64,000 bases of DNA from Cupriavidus taiwanensis (GTDB taxonomy: Bacteria > Pseudomonadota > Gammaproteobacteria > Burkholderiales > Burkholderiaceae), in contig NZ_LT976854.1 in the NCBI RefSeq assembly GCF_900249755.1, forward strand, positions 2,223,709 through 2,287,708. The letters are read 5' to 3'. Of the stretch, positions 44,711-53,100 are shown piece after piece; within the stretch, counting starts at the first letter, position 1; each line of letters opens with the position of its first letter. A program made the position numbers and the translations under genes. The notes beneath the pieces are model-generated. The model saw only the letters and a list, made by a program, of their open reading frames with translations, made no database searches and had not been told where the DNA came from.

Positions 44711-44933
44711 AAAGCGTACCCGTTTCTGCGTGCCCGCTTTCGCTCCTTTCCAGCCTGCGCAGCGGCCGAGCGCGCAAAGCGTACCCAATTCTGCGTGCCA
44801 GTGCGCAAGGCTTGCCAGAGGCTGTATCAACGAGCACCAAGGCCTGCGCCGACGCTTGCGGCCAGGCCCGCACGCGCGCCATCCGCCGCTTGCCGCGCCA
44901 TGCGGCAGCAGCGGGCGTACCCGTTTCTGCGTG
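44711..44933 (+). repeat. Three clustered AAAGCGTACCC repeats
   Basis: Copies at 44711-44734, 44776-44799 and 44915-44933 share GCGTACCC-NN-TTCTGCGTG. They lie between the palindromic element and the end of the leftward feo operon. The interval 44475-44960 therefore holds only repeats and a terminator. Confidence 0.8.
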
Positions 44934-44960
44934 GAAAATGAGGAAGGAGAAAAGCGCGCT

Positions 44961-45272
44961 TCAGCGCTTGCGCACGAAGCGCACCACCTGCTCGGCAGGC
45001 TTGTCCTGGCTGGCGGGCGTACTGGTATTGGCGCCGCAGGTATTGCAGCCACCGTCATCGCAGCCGCTGGCGCAGCCCGCCGCGGCTTGCGGTGCCAGCC
45101 AGCGTGCCATCCGGCCGCGCCAGCCGGCGGCACCGGGGCCGCCCAGGCGCGTTGCCAGCGCCGCCTTGACGCGCTCGCGCGTGCGCGGCGCGTAGCGTGC
45201 CACCACCGACACCGCGCAAGCCAGCACGATCAGCGGGACCAGCAGGGTTTCGATGGCGTGGTAGAGGGTCAT
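44961..45272 (-). CDS. Cys-rich FeoB-associated small membrane protein
   Basis: 103-aa protein: one N-terminal membrane helix (LLVPLIVLACAVSVVARY), a basic stretch, then a Cys cluster CASGCDDGGCNTCG and a polar tail. Small proteins of this kind stand next to feoB in many beta-proteobacteria in place of FeoC (DUF6587-like) and may bind iron or an Fe-S cluster. It follows feoB by 14 bp. The start ATG 45272 has no clear ribosome site and may depend on read-on from feoB. Confidence 0.78.
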   Translation of the reverse strand: MTLYHAIETLLVPLIVLACAVSVVARYAPRTRERVKAALATRLGGPGAAGWRGRMARWLAPQAAAGCASGCDDGGCNTCGANTSTPASQDKPAEQVVRFVRKR

Positions 45273-45286
45273 GGCGGCGGCCGGCC

Positions 45287-47140
45287 TCAGCTGAACATCA
45301 GCGCGACGCGGTAGGTCACGAACGCGGCCAGGTAGGCCAGCCCGGTCAGGTAGGCGGCCGACAGCGCCATCACCTTCCACGAGGCGGTCTCGCGCCGGAT
45401 CACCGCCAGCGTGGAGATGCACTGCGGCGCGAACACGTACCACGCCAGCAGCGACAGCGCGGTGGCCAGCGACCATTGCGCCGCGATCATCGGCGCCAGC
45501 TGCGTGGCCACGGTTTCCTCGCTGCCCGACAGCGCGTAGACGGTGGCCAGCGCCCCCACGGCGACTTCGCGCGCGGCCAGGCCCGGCACCAGCGCAATGC
45601 AGATCTGCCAGTTGAAGCCCACCGGCGCGAACACCTTCTGCAGCGCATGGCCGATCATGCCGGCAAAGCTGTAGTCGATGGCCGGCGCGGTCGCGCCCTC
45701 GGGCGCGGACGGAAAGGTCGACAGGAACCACAGCAGCACGGTCAGCGCCAGGATCACCTTGCCCACGCGCGACAGGAAGATGCGGGCCCGCTCCCACAGG
45801 CCGATGGCCACGTCGCGCGGGTTCGGGATGCGGTACGAGGGCAGCTCCATCAGCAGCGGATGGTCGGTGCGGTCGCGGCGCAGGAACTTGAGCGCGTAGG
45901 CCACCACCAGCGCGCTGACGATGCCGGCCACGTACAGCGCGAACAGCACCAGCCCCTGCAGGTTGAACAGGCCCATCACGGTGCGCTCGGGGATGAAGGC
46001 GCCGATCAGCAGCGCATACACCGGCAGCCGTGCCGAGCACGTCATCAGCGGCGCCACCAGGATGGTGGTGAGCCGGTCGCGCGGGTCCTGGATGGTGCGC
46101 GTGGCCATGATGCCGGGGATGGCGCAGGCAAAGCTGGACAGCAGCGGGATGAACGAGCGCCCCGACAGCCCCGCGCCCATCATCAGGCGGTCGAGCAGGA
46201 ACGCGGCGCGCGGCAGGTAGCCGGATTCTTCCAGCGTCAGGATGAACAGAAACAGGATCAGGATCTGCGGCAGGAACACCACCACGCTGCCCAGCCCGGC
46301 GACCAGCCCATCGACCAGCAGGCTCTTGAGCATGCCGTCGGGCAGCCACGCGCCCAGCATCTCGCCGGCCCAGTGCACGCCGCCCTCGATGCCGTCCATC
46401 AGCGGCTCGGCCCACGAGAACACCGCCTGGAACATCAGGAACAGCAGCACCGCCAGCAGCAGCAGGCCGAACACCGGGTGCAGCACGATGCGGTCGATGC
46501 GGTCGTCCAGCGCGGCGGTGCGCGCCGGCATGGTCACGGCGGCCGCCAGCAGGCGGTTGACTTCGGCATGCACGTCGAAGTCGCCGGCTTGCGCAGCTGC
46601 CGGCGGTGCCGGCGGCAGCGTCGCGTCGAGCAGGCTCACCAGCGCCGCGGCACCGTCGCGCCGGACCGCGACGGTGCTGACCACCGGCACGCCGAGCGCG
46701 GCCGACAGCTGCTCGCGGTCGATCTGGATGCCGCGCCGCGCGGCCGCGTCGCTCATATTGAGCACCACCACCATCGGCAGCCCCAGCTGGCGCAGTTCCA
46801 GCACGAAGCGCAGGTGCAGGCGCAGGTTGGTGGCGTCGACCACCGATACCAGCAGGTCCGGGCGCGCTTCGCCGGGGCGCTGGCCCAGGCAGACATCGCG
46901 CGTGATGGCTTCATCCAGGCTGGCCGCATGCAGGCTGTAGGCGCCGGGCAGGTCCAGGATGCGCACCTGGCGCCCGGCCGGCGAGACGAAATAGCCTTCC
47001 TTGCGCTCGACGGTGACGCCCGCGTAGTTGGCCACCTTCTGGCGGCTGCCGGTCAGGCGGTTGAACAGTGCGGTCTTGCCGCAATTGGGATTGCCGACCA
47101 GCGCAATGCGCAGGGCCGAAGGGGAAGCAGCTGCAGACAT
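45287..47140 (-). CDS. feoB: Ferrous iron transporter FeoB
   Basis: 617-aa inner-membrane Fe(II) transporter. The N-terminal G domain has G1 GNPNCGKT, G3 DLPG and G4 NMSD. A GTPase-linked helical part follows, and from about residue 220 two Gate-type membrane modules with LSSFACAIPGIMATRTI and, later, ALVPGLAAREVAVGAL. It is shorter than the 770-aa E. coli protein, as in other short FeoB types. It is 14 bp downstream of feoA and under the same Fur box, so iron starvation should induce it. Confidence 0.95.
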   Translation of the reverse strand: MSAAASPSALRIALVGNPNCGKTALFNRLTGSRQKVANYAGVTVERKEGYFVSPAGRQVRILDLPGAYSLHAASLDEAITRDVCLGQRPGEARPDLLVSVVDATNLRLHLRFVLELRQLGLPMVVVLNMSDAAARRGIQIDREQLSAALGVPVVSTVAVRRDGAAALVSLLDATLPPAPPAAAQAGDFDVHAEVNRLLAAAVTMPARTAALDDRIDRIVLHPVFGLLLLAVLLFLMFQAVFSWAEPLMDGIEGGVHWAGEMLGAWLPDGMLKSLLVDGLVAGLGSVVVFLPQILILFLFILTLEESGYLPRAAFLLDRLMMGAGLSGRSFIPLLSSFACAIPGIMATRTIQDPRDRLTTILVAPLMTCSARLPVYALLIGAFIPERTVMGLFNLQGLVLFALYVAGIVSALVVAYALKFLRRDRTDHPLLMELPSYRIPNPRDVAIGLWERARIFLSRVGKVILALTVLLWFLSTFPSAPEGATAPAIDYSFAGMIGHALQKVFAPVGFNWQICIALVPGLAAREVAVGALATVYALSGSEETVATQLAPMIAAQWSLATALSLLAWYVFAPQCISTLAVIRRETASWKVMALSAAYLTGLAYLAAFVTYRVALMFS

Positions 47141-47154
47141 AATCCGGGGAAGGC

Positions 47155-47466
47155 TCAGGCGGTCCGCTTGGCGGACGGTTGGGCAGTCTCGTCGCCCTGC
47201 GCGGCGGGGGCGATGCGGGTGACCGAGGCGCTGGCGATTGCCACGCCGATGCGCGCCGCCTCCGCGCGGCGCAGCGCAAAGCGGGTGAAGCCCACCTGCG
47301 CCACCAGCGGGTCCATGCCGAACGGCCCGTAGGCGATGATCTGCACGGCTTCGCCGGGAACGAAGCCCAGTTCGCGCAGGCGGCGCGCGACCGGATCCCC
47401 GGGGGTGGCGTCGTCCACCGATTGCACTACGGCGGGCGTGCGCCGTGGAAGTTCAGACAACCGCAT
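47155..47466 (-). CDS. feoA: FeoA domain protein
   Basis: 103-aa cytosolic SH3-like partner of FeoB. MRLSELPRRTPAVVQSV, RRLRELGFVPGEAVQII and a final strand segment FALRRAEAARIGV are FeoA features. A second ATG at 47469 directly precedes; 47466 has the better distance from GGAAG. The C-terminal 25 residues are a polar Ala/Gln-rich tail. It is the first gene of feoA-feoB-Cys-rich, with a perfect Fur box about 65 bases upstream. Confidence 0.92.
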   Translation of the reverse strand: MRLSELPRRTPAVVQSVDDATPGDPVARRLRELGFVPGEAVQIIAYGPFGMDPLVAQVGFTRFALRRAEAARIGVAIASASVTRIAPAAQGDETAQPSAKRTA

Positions 47467-47834
47467 CATGCTTCCAGTCCGTGGCGCGGCCTGCCGCCAA
47501 GCGGTCGGTGCGACCGCGCCGGGGTATGTAAATGAAAATCGTTTTCATTGTATCGCAAATGAGGCGTTGCGTTGCCCCCTCAAAGGGCGGGCACGCCAGC
47601 CTTGCCGCGCGCCGGGCACGGCAGGAGGCGAATGATAACCGCTAAGGGGGCGTCGCTGAGCGCGTGTCGACGCTGGCGCGCCGCTATCCAGCCGACGCAG
47701 CGGCGGTTCGGCAATGCAACACCGAATCCGCGCGCTTCCGGCAATCGCGCGCAATTACTGCATTTGCGTTATGGCTGCCGTAAGCCGGCGGCGTTAAGCT
47801 CACTGCACGCTGAACACCCCGTTCCACGCGTACT
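47467..47834. other. 368-bp gap between feoA and the LysR gene
   Basis: Only the Fur box (47531-47549) was recognised. No gene is supported, though the + strand ends in an intrinsic-terminator-like hairpin at 47840-47869, so a small + strand transcript is possible. Confidence 0.5.
47531..47549. promoter_or_regulatory. Fur box of the feo operon
   Basis: AATGAAAA-TCG-TTTTCATT is a perfect 8-bp-arm palindrome close to the Fur consensus, about 65 bases upstream of feoA. Fe(II)-Fur binding here would shut off the operon when iron is plentiful. Confidence 0.88.
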
Positions 47835-48773
47835 TCACAAGCCATCGGTCCCTGGACCGGTGGCTTTTTCTATATGGCTGCGCTTCAGGTCCGCCGCCGC
47901 CGTCCCCGCCACCATGGCGACGAAGTGGTCGCGCGCCGGATGGTCCGGCGCCGTCTTCCAGGCGCAATAGACTTCCGATCGCACCGCCGCGTCCGCCAGC
48001 GGCCGGAACGCCGCGCCGGCCATGCCCGAGCGCGCCAGCGCCGCCGGCACCACCGCCACCCCCATGCCCTGCGACACCAGCGACACCACCGACAGCCAGT
48101 GCCGCACCTCATGCCGGATCTGCGGCGAGAAGCCTTGCGCGGCGCACATGTCGAAGATGCGGCTGTAATAGTCCGGCGAGGCCTTGCGCGAGAACAGCAC
48201 GAAGGGCTCGCCGCGCAAGGCCGTCAATGGCACCTCCGCCAGCGCGGCCAGCGGGTGTTCGGCCGGCAGGCAGCAGACGAAGGGCTCGCTGTGCACCAGC
48301 GTGGCCTGCAGCGTGTCCGGTACCCGGCCGGTGTGGATGAAGGCGGCGTCGAGTTCGTCATGCAGCAGCGCGTCGATCTGCTCCTGCGAGTTCAGTTCGG
48401 TCAGCGCCACGTGAATGCCGGGGTAGGCGGCCTGGAACTCGCGCAGCGTCTGCGGCAGACCGCGGTACAGCATCGAGCCGACAAAGCCCACGCGCAGGCG
48501 CCCGATCGCGCCGGCTTCGATCTCGCGCGCCAGCACCCGCGCGGCCTCGGCCTGCGCCAGCAGCGCCGTGGCGGATTCCCGGAAGGCGCGCCCGGCCGCG
48601 GTCAGCCGCACGCCGCGGCTGTCGCGGTCGAACAGCCGCGCCCCGACCGAGGCCTCGAGCTGCTGGATATTGAGCGACAGCGGCGGCTGCGAAATGGCCA
48701 GCCGGCGCGCGGCGCGGCCGAAGTGCAGTTCCTCGGCCAGCACGAGGAAGTAACGCAGGTGGCGGAATTCCAT
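47835..48773 (-). CDS. LysR-type transcriptional regulator
   Basis: 312-aa LTTR of the BenM/CatM-like group by its N-terminus, MEFRHLRYFLVLAEELHFGR, then AISQPPLSLNIQQLEASVGARLFDR. The effector domain begins GRLRVGFVGSMLYRGLP. It is divergent from the acyl-CoA dehydrogenase at 48894 (120 bp), so it probably controls that group. The last ten codons lie inside a strong hairpin (47840-47869). Confidence 0.9.
   Translation of the reverse strand: MEFRHLRYFLVLAEELHFGRAARRLAISQPPLSLNIQQLEASVGARLFDRDSRGVRLTAAGRAFRESATALLAQAEAARVLAREIEAGAIGRLRVGFVGSMLYRGLPQTLREFQAAYPGIHVALTELNSQEQIDALLHDELDAAFIHTGRVPDTLQATLVHSEPFVCCLPAEHPLAALAEVPLTALRGEPFVLFSRKASPDYYSRIFDMCAAQGFSPQIRHEVRHWLSVVSLVSQGMGVAVVPAALARSGMAGAAFRPLADAAVRSEVYCAWKTAPDHPARDHFVAMVAGTAAADLKRSHIEKATGPGTDGL
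47840..47869 (+). terminator. Intrinsic terminator (+ strand) inside the LysR 3' end
   Basis: AGCCATCGGTCC and GGACCGGTGGCT form a 12-bp stem (one G:T) followed by TTTTTC on the + strand. No + strand gene precedes it within 370 bases, so what it terminates is unclear. Confidence 0.7.
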
Positions 48774-48893
48774 GGCGATACAGAAATTATATGGATCAAG
48801 CCAATTTTAGAATTAGACGCGAATCCATGGGGTTTGAATAATGGAGGCCAAAGGGGCCGCAGGCCGGCACCCGCCCAAACCAGGAGACCAGCC

Positions 48894-50687
48894 ATGCCAT
48901 CCAGCGCCGTGCGCGACATCCCCCAACAGCATCAGGCCGCGGCCGCCGTTCACCCGGTGCCCGACCGCCAGGGCGGCAGCCTGTTCGCCGCCGACCCCGA
49001 CCTGCGCGCGCTGCTGCCGCTGTACCTGCCGCCCGACCTGTTCAACCACCTGTTGCCGCACCTCGAGCGCATGGGCGCACTGGCCGGCGGCGTGCTCGAC
49101 GAACTGGCCGGCGTGGCCGACCGCAACCCGCCTGAACTCACCTACCGCACCCGCGCCGGCGTCGATGCGCAGCGCATCGACAAGCACCCGGCCTATGTGC
49201 AGATGGAGCGCGTGGCCTTTGCCGAATTCGGCCTTGCCGCGGCGTCGCACCGCGGCGGCGTGCTGGGCTGGGACAAGCCCATGCCGCCGGCGGCCAAGTA
49301 CGCGCTCACCTATCTGTTCGTGCAGGCGGAGTTCGCCCTGTGCTGCCCGCTGTCGATGACCGATTCGCTGACGCGCACGCTGCGCAAGTTCGGCGACCCG
49401 GCGCTGGTCGAACGCTTCCTGCCCAACCTGACCACGCAGGTCTTTGACGACCTGTACCAGGGCGCGATGTTCATGACCGAGCAGGGCGCCGGCTCCGACG
49501 TGGCCGCCACCGCCACGCGCGCGGTGCGCGATCCGTCCGCCGAAGGCGGCTGGCGCCTGCTCGGCGACAAGTGGTTCTGCTCCAACCCCGATGCCGCGCT
49601 GGCGATGGTGCTGGCGCGCGTGGAGGACGAGGCCGGCAACGCCGTGCCCGGCCACAAGGGCGTGTCGCTGTTCCTGCTGCCGCGCACGCTGGCCGACGGC
49701 AGCGCCAACCACTACCGCATCATCCGGCTCAAGGACAAGCTGGGCACGCGCTCGATGGCCAGCGGCGAGATCCGGCTGGAGGGTGCGCACGCTTACCTGG
49801 TCGGCGAGCCCGGCCGCGGCTTCGTGCAGATGGCCGACATGATCAACAACTCGCGCCTGTCCAACGGCGTGCGCGCCGCCGGGCTGATGCGCCGCGCGCT
49901 GACCGAAGGCCTGTTTATCGCGCGCGCGCGCCAGGCCTTCGGCAAGCGCCTGCAGGACATGCCGCTGATGCGCCGCCAGCTGCTCAAGCTGACGCTGCCC
50001 ACCGAGCAGGCCCGCACCATGGTGTTCCAGACCGCCGAGGCGCTGCGCCGCGCCGACGCCGGCGAGCCCGACGCCTACCCGCTGATGCGCATCCTGACCC
50101 CGCTGATCAAGTTCCGCGCCTGCCGCGACGCGCGCAAGGTCACCGGCGATGCGATGGAAATCCGCGGCGGCTGCGGCTATATCGAGGAATGGAGCGACCC
50201 GCGCCTGGTGCGCGACGCCCACCTCGGCTCGATCTGGGAAGGCACCAGCAATATCGTCGCGCTCGACGTGCTGCGCGCGGTGCGGCGCGAAGGCGCGCTG
50301 CCGGTGCTGCAGGCGCACCTGGCCGCGCTGCTGGCCGATACCCCGATGCATGCCGGTGCCCGCGCCGTGTTCGACGGCGCCATCGCCACCGCCGCGAAGC
50401 TGGCCGCGCAGGCCGCCGCGGCCGGCGCCGAGGGCGAGCTGCTGGCGCGCCAGGCAGCCTCGGCGCTGTACCACGTGACCAGCGCGGTGGCGATGGCCTG
50501 GGAAGCCGGACGCATCGGCTCGGTGCGCCGCATGCGGCTGGCGCAGCTAGTGCTGCGCCACCGCGTACTGCCGCAGGACCCGCTGGCGGCAAGCGCCGAA
50601 CCGGAGTGGCTGGCGGAAACGGTGGCGCCAGCTGCTGACGGCGTGGTGCGCGCAGCCGGCGCGGTGGCAGACGTCAGCGTGTTCTGA
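48894..50687 (+). CDS. Acyl-CoA dehydrogenase, AidB/ACAD11-like long form
   Basis: 597-aa flavoprotein. The extended N-terminal region (residues 1 to about 150) is followed by the ACAD middle-domain motif MFMTEQGAGSDVAATATRAV, the strand GDKWFCSNPDA and the C-terminal helical domain with RQAFGKRLQDMPLMRRQL and IRGGCGYIEEWSDPRLVRDA. This long form is nearer to AidB-type than to short-chain enzymes. AGGAG precedes ATG 48894. It is first in a group with a Bug receptor and a CoA transferase, suggesting import, CoA activation and oxidation of an organic acid. Confidence 0.9.
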   Translation: MPSSAVRDIPQQHQAAAAVHPVPDRQGGSLFAADPDLRALLPLYLPPDLFNHLLPHLERMGALAGGVLDELAGVADRNPPELTYRTRAGVDAQRIDKHPAYVQMERVAFAEFGLAAASHRGGVLGWDKPMPPAAKYALTYLFVQAEFALCCPLSMTDSLTRTLRKFGDPALVERFLPNLTTQVFDDLYQGAMFMTEQGAGSDVAATATRAVRDPSAEGGWRLLGDKWFCSNPDAALAMVLARVEDEAGNAVPGHKGVSLFLLPRTLADGSANHYRIIRLKDKLGTRSMASGEIRLEGAHAYLVGEPGRGFVQMADMINNSRLSNGVRAAGLMRRALTEGLFIARARQAFGKRLQDMPLMRRQLLKLTLPTEQARTMVFQTAEALRRADAGEPDAYPLMRILTPLIKFRACRDARKVTGDAMEIRGGCGYIEEWSDPRLVRDAHLGSIWEGTSNIVALDVLRAVRREGALPVLQAHLAALLADTPMHAGARAVFDGAIATAAKLAAQAAAAGAEGELLARQAASALYHVTSAVAMAWEAGRIGSVRRMRLAQLVLRHRVLPQDPLAASAEPEWLAETVAPAADGVVRAAGAVADVSVF

Positions 50688-50711
50688 CACCGCCAACCCG
50701 AACCCACGGTC

Positions 50712-50839
50712 TGCTCCCCTCTCCCGCTTGCGGGAGAGGGGCCGGGGGTGAAGGCAGGCGCTGGCATACCGACAGCATGAACTTCGTTTGACGCTCCCGC
50801 CCTCAACCCAACCCTCTCCCGCAAGCGGGAGAGGGAGCA
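50712..50839. repeat. Composite palindromic repeat element, copy 2
   Basis: Palindromes at 50716-50741 and 50812-50835 bracket a core with GACAGCATGAACTTCGTTTGA, related to that of the copy at 44548. It lies between the acyl-CoA dehydrogenase and the Bug gene and may cut transcription between them. Confidence 0.8.
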
Positions 50840-50910
50840 CCCCCACCACGAGAAGACGCCCCAACCCATCCCGCCCCCGCGGGAGACGTCCTACACCAGG
50901 AGACAACGCC

Positions 50911-51885
50911 ATGAAACTCTGGCACCGCGTCGCGGCCATCGCCGCGTGTTCGCTGTTTATCGCCCCCGCCTTCGCGCAGAAAGACTTCCCGTCCAAGCCG
51001 ATCATGATGGTGGTCACCTACCCGCCGGGCGGCCCCACCGATGCCATGGCGCGCACGCTGGCCGCCGCGCTCAAGACCAGCCTGGGCCAGCCGGTTGTCG
51101 TGGAGAACCGCGCCGGCGCCGGCGGCAATATCGGCGCCGAGGCCGTGGCGCGCGCCGAGCCCGACGGCTACACGCTGATGTTCGGCACCTCGGCGCCGCT
51201 GGCGATCAACGTCAGCCTGTACCGCAAGATCAATTACGACCCGGTCAAGAGCTTCGCCCCGGTGATCCAGATCGGGCAGCTGCCCAACGTGCTGGTGGTC
51301 AATCCGTCGGTGCCGGCGAAGAACGTCAATGAGCTGATCGCCTATGGCAAGGCCAACCCGGGCAAGCTGACCTATGCCTCGTCCGGCAATGGCGCTTCGT
51401 CTCACCTGGCGGGCGTGCTGTTCAACAACGTCACCGGCACCGATTTCCAGCACATCCCGTACAAGGGCACCGGCCCCGCGCTGAACGACCTGCTGGGCGG
51501 CCAAGTCAGCATGACCTTTACCGACGTGCTGACCGCGATGCCCTTCATCAAGAGCGGCAAGGTGCGCGCGCTGGGCGTGACCACCAAGGCGCGCTCGCAG
51601 GCGCTGCCGGAGGTGCCGACCGTGGCCGAGCAGGGCGTGCCGGGATTCGATGTATCGGTGTTCTTCGGCGTGGTCGCGCCGGCCGGCACGCCGCCAGAGG
51701 TGATCGGCAAGCTCAACCGCGCCTTTGCCGATGCGCTGAAGCAGCCCGACGTGCGCAAGACGCTGCAGGCGCAAGGGCTGGAATTCGCGCCGTCGACCAC
51801 GCCGGAACAGCTTGGCGGCTTCGTCAAGGCCGAGGTCGGCAAGTGGCGCGCCGTGGTGCAGAAGTCCGGCGCCCAGCTCGACTGA
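50911..51885 (+). CDS. Bug/TctC-family periplasmic solute receptor
   Basis: 324-aa receptor. The signal peptide ends AFA-Q (about residue 22). The mature start is KDFPSKPIMMVVTYPPGGPTD, then VVVENRAGAGGNIGAEAVA and INYDPVKSFAPVIQIG, all standard Bug segments. AGGAGACAACGCC precedes ATG 50911. It is 22 bp upstream of the CoA transferase. The ligand is probably a carboxylate, and no TctAB permease is nearby. Confidence 0.9.
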   Translation: MKLWHRVAAIAACSLFIAPAFAQKDFPSKPIMMVVTYPPGGPTDAMARTLAAALKTSLGQPVVVENRAGAGGNIGAEAVARAEPDGYTLMFGTSAPLAINVSLYRKINYDPVKSFAPVIQIGQLPNVLVVNPSVPAKNVNELIAYGKANPGKLTYASSGNGASSHLAGVLFNNVTGTDFQHIPYKGTGPALNDLLGGQVSMTFTDVLTAMPFIKSGKVRALGVTTKARSQALPEVPTVAEQGVPGFDVSVFFGVVAPAGTPPEVIGKLNRAFADALKQPDVRKTLQAQGLEFAPSTTPEQLGGFVKAEVGKWRAVVQKSGAQLD

Positions 51886-51907
51886 CAACGCTCAAGGGAA
51901 AACAGCC

Positions 51908-53029
51908 ATGACCCAAACCAGCCCCGGCGCGCTTGCCGGCATCCGCGTGGTCGACCTGTCGCGCATCCTGGGCGGCCCGTACTGCGGCCAGATCCTGGGC
52001 GACCACGGCGCCGACGTGCTCAAGATCGAACCGCCGCAGGGCGACGACACCCGTACCTGGGGGCCGCCGTTCAAGGACGGCGTGGCGTCCTACTACTTCG
52101 GCCTGAACCGCAACAAGCGCGTGATGCGGCTGGACCTGGCCGCCGCGGCCGACCGCGAGGTGCTGCTGGCCCTGCTGGCCGAGGCCGACGTGCTGGTCGA
52201 GAATTTCAAGACCGGCACGCTGGAGAAGTGGGGACTGGGCTATGACGCGCTGTCCGAGCGCTTCCCGCGGCTGGTGCATTGCCGCGTGTCGGGCTTCGGC
52301 GCCGACGGCCCGCTGGGCGGCCTGCCCGGCTACGATGCCGCGATCCAGGCCATGTCCGGCATCCTCAGCATCAACGGCGAGGCCGATGGCGATCCGCTGC
52401 GCGTGGGTTTGCCGGTGGTCGACATGGTGACCGGCCTCAACGCCGTGATCGGCGTGCTGCTGGCGCTGCAGGAGCGCGCGCGCAGCGGCCGCGGGCAGTT
52501 CGTCGAAGCCGCGCTGTATGACTCGGGACTGTCGCTGCTGCATCCGCATGCGGCCAACTGGTTCATGAGCGGCAAGACGCCGCAGCGCACCGGCAACGCG
52601 CATCCCAACATCTATCCGTACGACACCGTCGCCACCGCCACCGACCCGGTCTTCCTGGCGGTCGGCAATGACCGGCAGTTTCGCATCCTGTGCGATCACC
52701 TGCAGCTGCCGGCGCTGGCCGACGACGCGCGCTACGCCACCGCCGGCGCGCGTTCGGTCAATCGCGTGGCGCTGAAGGCCGAGCTGGAAGCCAGCATGCG
52801 CACGCTCGACGGCAAGGCGCTGGCGGATGCGCTGGTGGCTGCCGGCGTGCCATGCGCGCCGGTGCTGTCGGTGGCCGATGCCTTGCAGCATCCGCATACG
52901 CGGCATCGCGGGATGGTGGTGGAGATGGAGGGCGGGTACCAGGGCCTGGGCGCGCCGGTGAAGCTGAGCCGGACGCCGGCGACGTACCGGCATGCGCCGC
53001 TCAGCGAGGGCGACGCATTCCTCGAGTAG
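51908..53029 (+). CDS. CaiB/BaiF family (class III) CoA transferase
   Basis: 373-aa enzyme moving CoA between acyl donors and a carboxylic acid. It starts AGIRVVDLSRILGGPYCGQIL, has HGADVLKIEPPQGDDTR and FGLNRNKRVMRLDL, and the catalytic Asp most likely lies in GLPVVDMVTGLNAVIG. With the Bug receptor upstream and the acyl-CoA dehydrogenase beyond it, it should activate the imported acid. The actual substrate is unknown. Confidence 0.92.
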   Translation: MTQTSPGALAGIRVVDLSRILGGPYCGQILGDHGADVLKIEPPQGDDTRTWGPPFKDGVASYYFGLNRNKRVMRLDLAAAADREVLLALLAEADVLVENFKTGTLEKWGLGYDALSERFPRLVHCRVSGFGADGPLGGLPGYDAAIQAMSGILSINGEADGDPLRVGLPVVDMVTGLNAVIGVLLALQERARSGRGQFVEAALYDSGLSLLHPHAANWFMSGKTPQRTGNAHPNIYPYDTVATATDPVFLAVGNDRQFRILCDHLQLPALADDARYATAGARSVNRVALKAELEASMRTLDGKALADALVAAGVPCAPVLSVADALQHPHTRHRGMVVEMEGGYQGLGAPVKLSRTPATYRHAPLSEGDAFLE

Positions 53030-53050
53030 CTGCAACCGCGCTGGTTTGCT

Positions 53051-53075
53051 CCCCTCTCCCGCAAGCGGGAGAGGG
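53051..53075. repeat. Single palindromic repeat, CCCTCTCCCGC type
   Basis: CCCCTCTCCCGC-AA-GCGGGAGAGGG between the convergent CoA transferase and lldP stops. It may act as a transcription end for both genes. Confidence 0.75.
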
Positions 53076-53100
53076 AGCACGCGATCGGTGAGGTTCAGTG

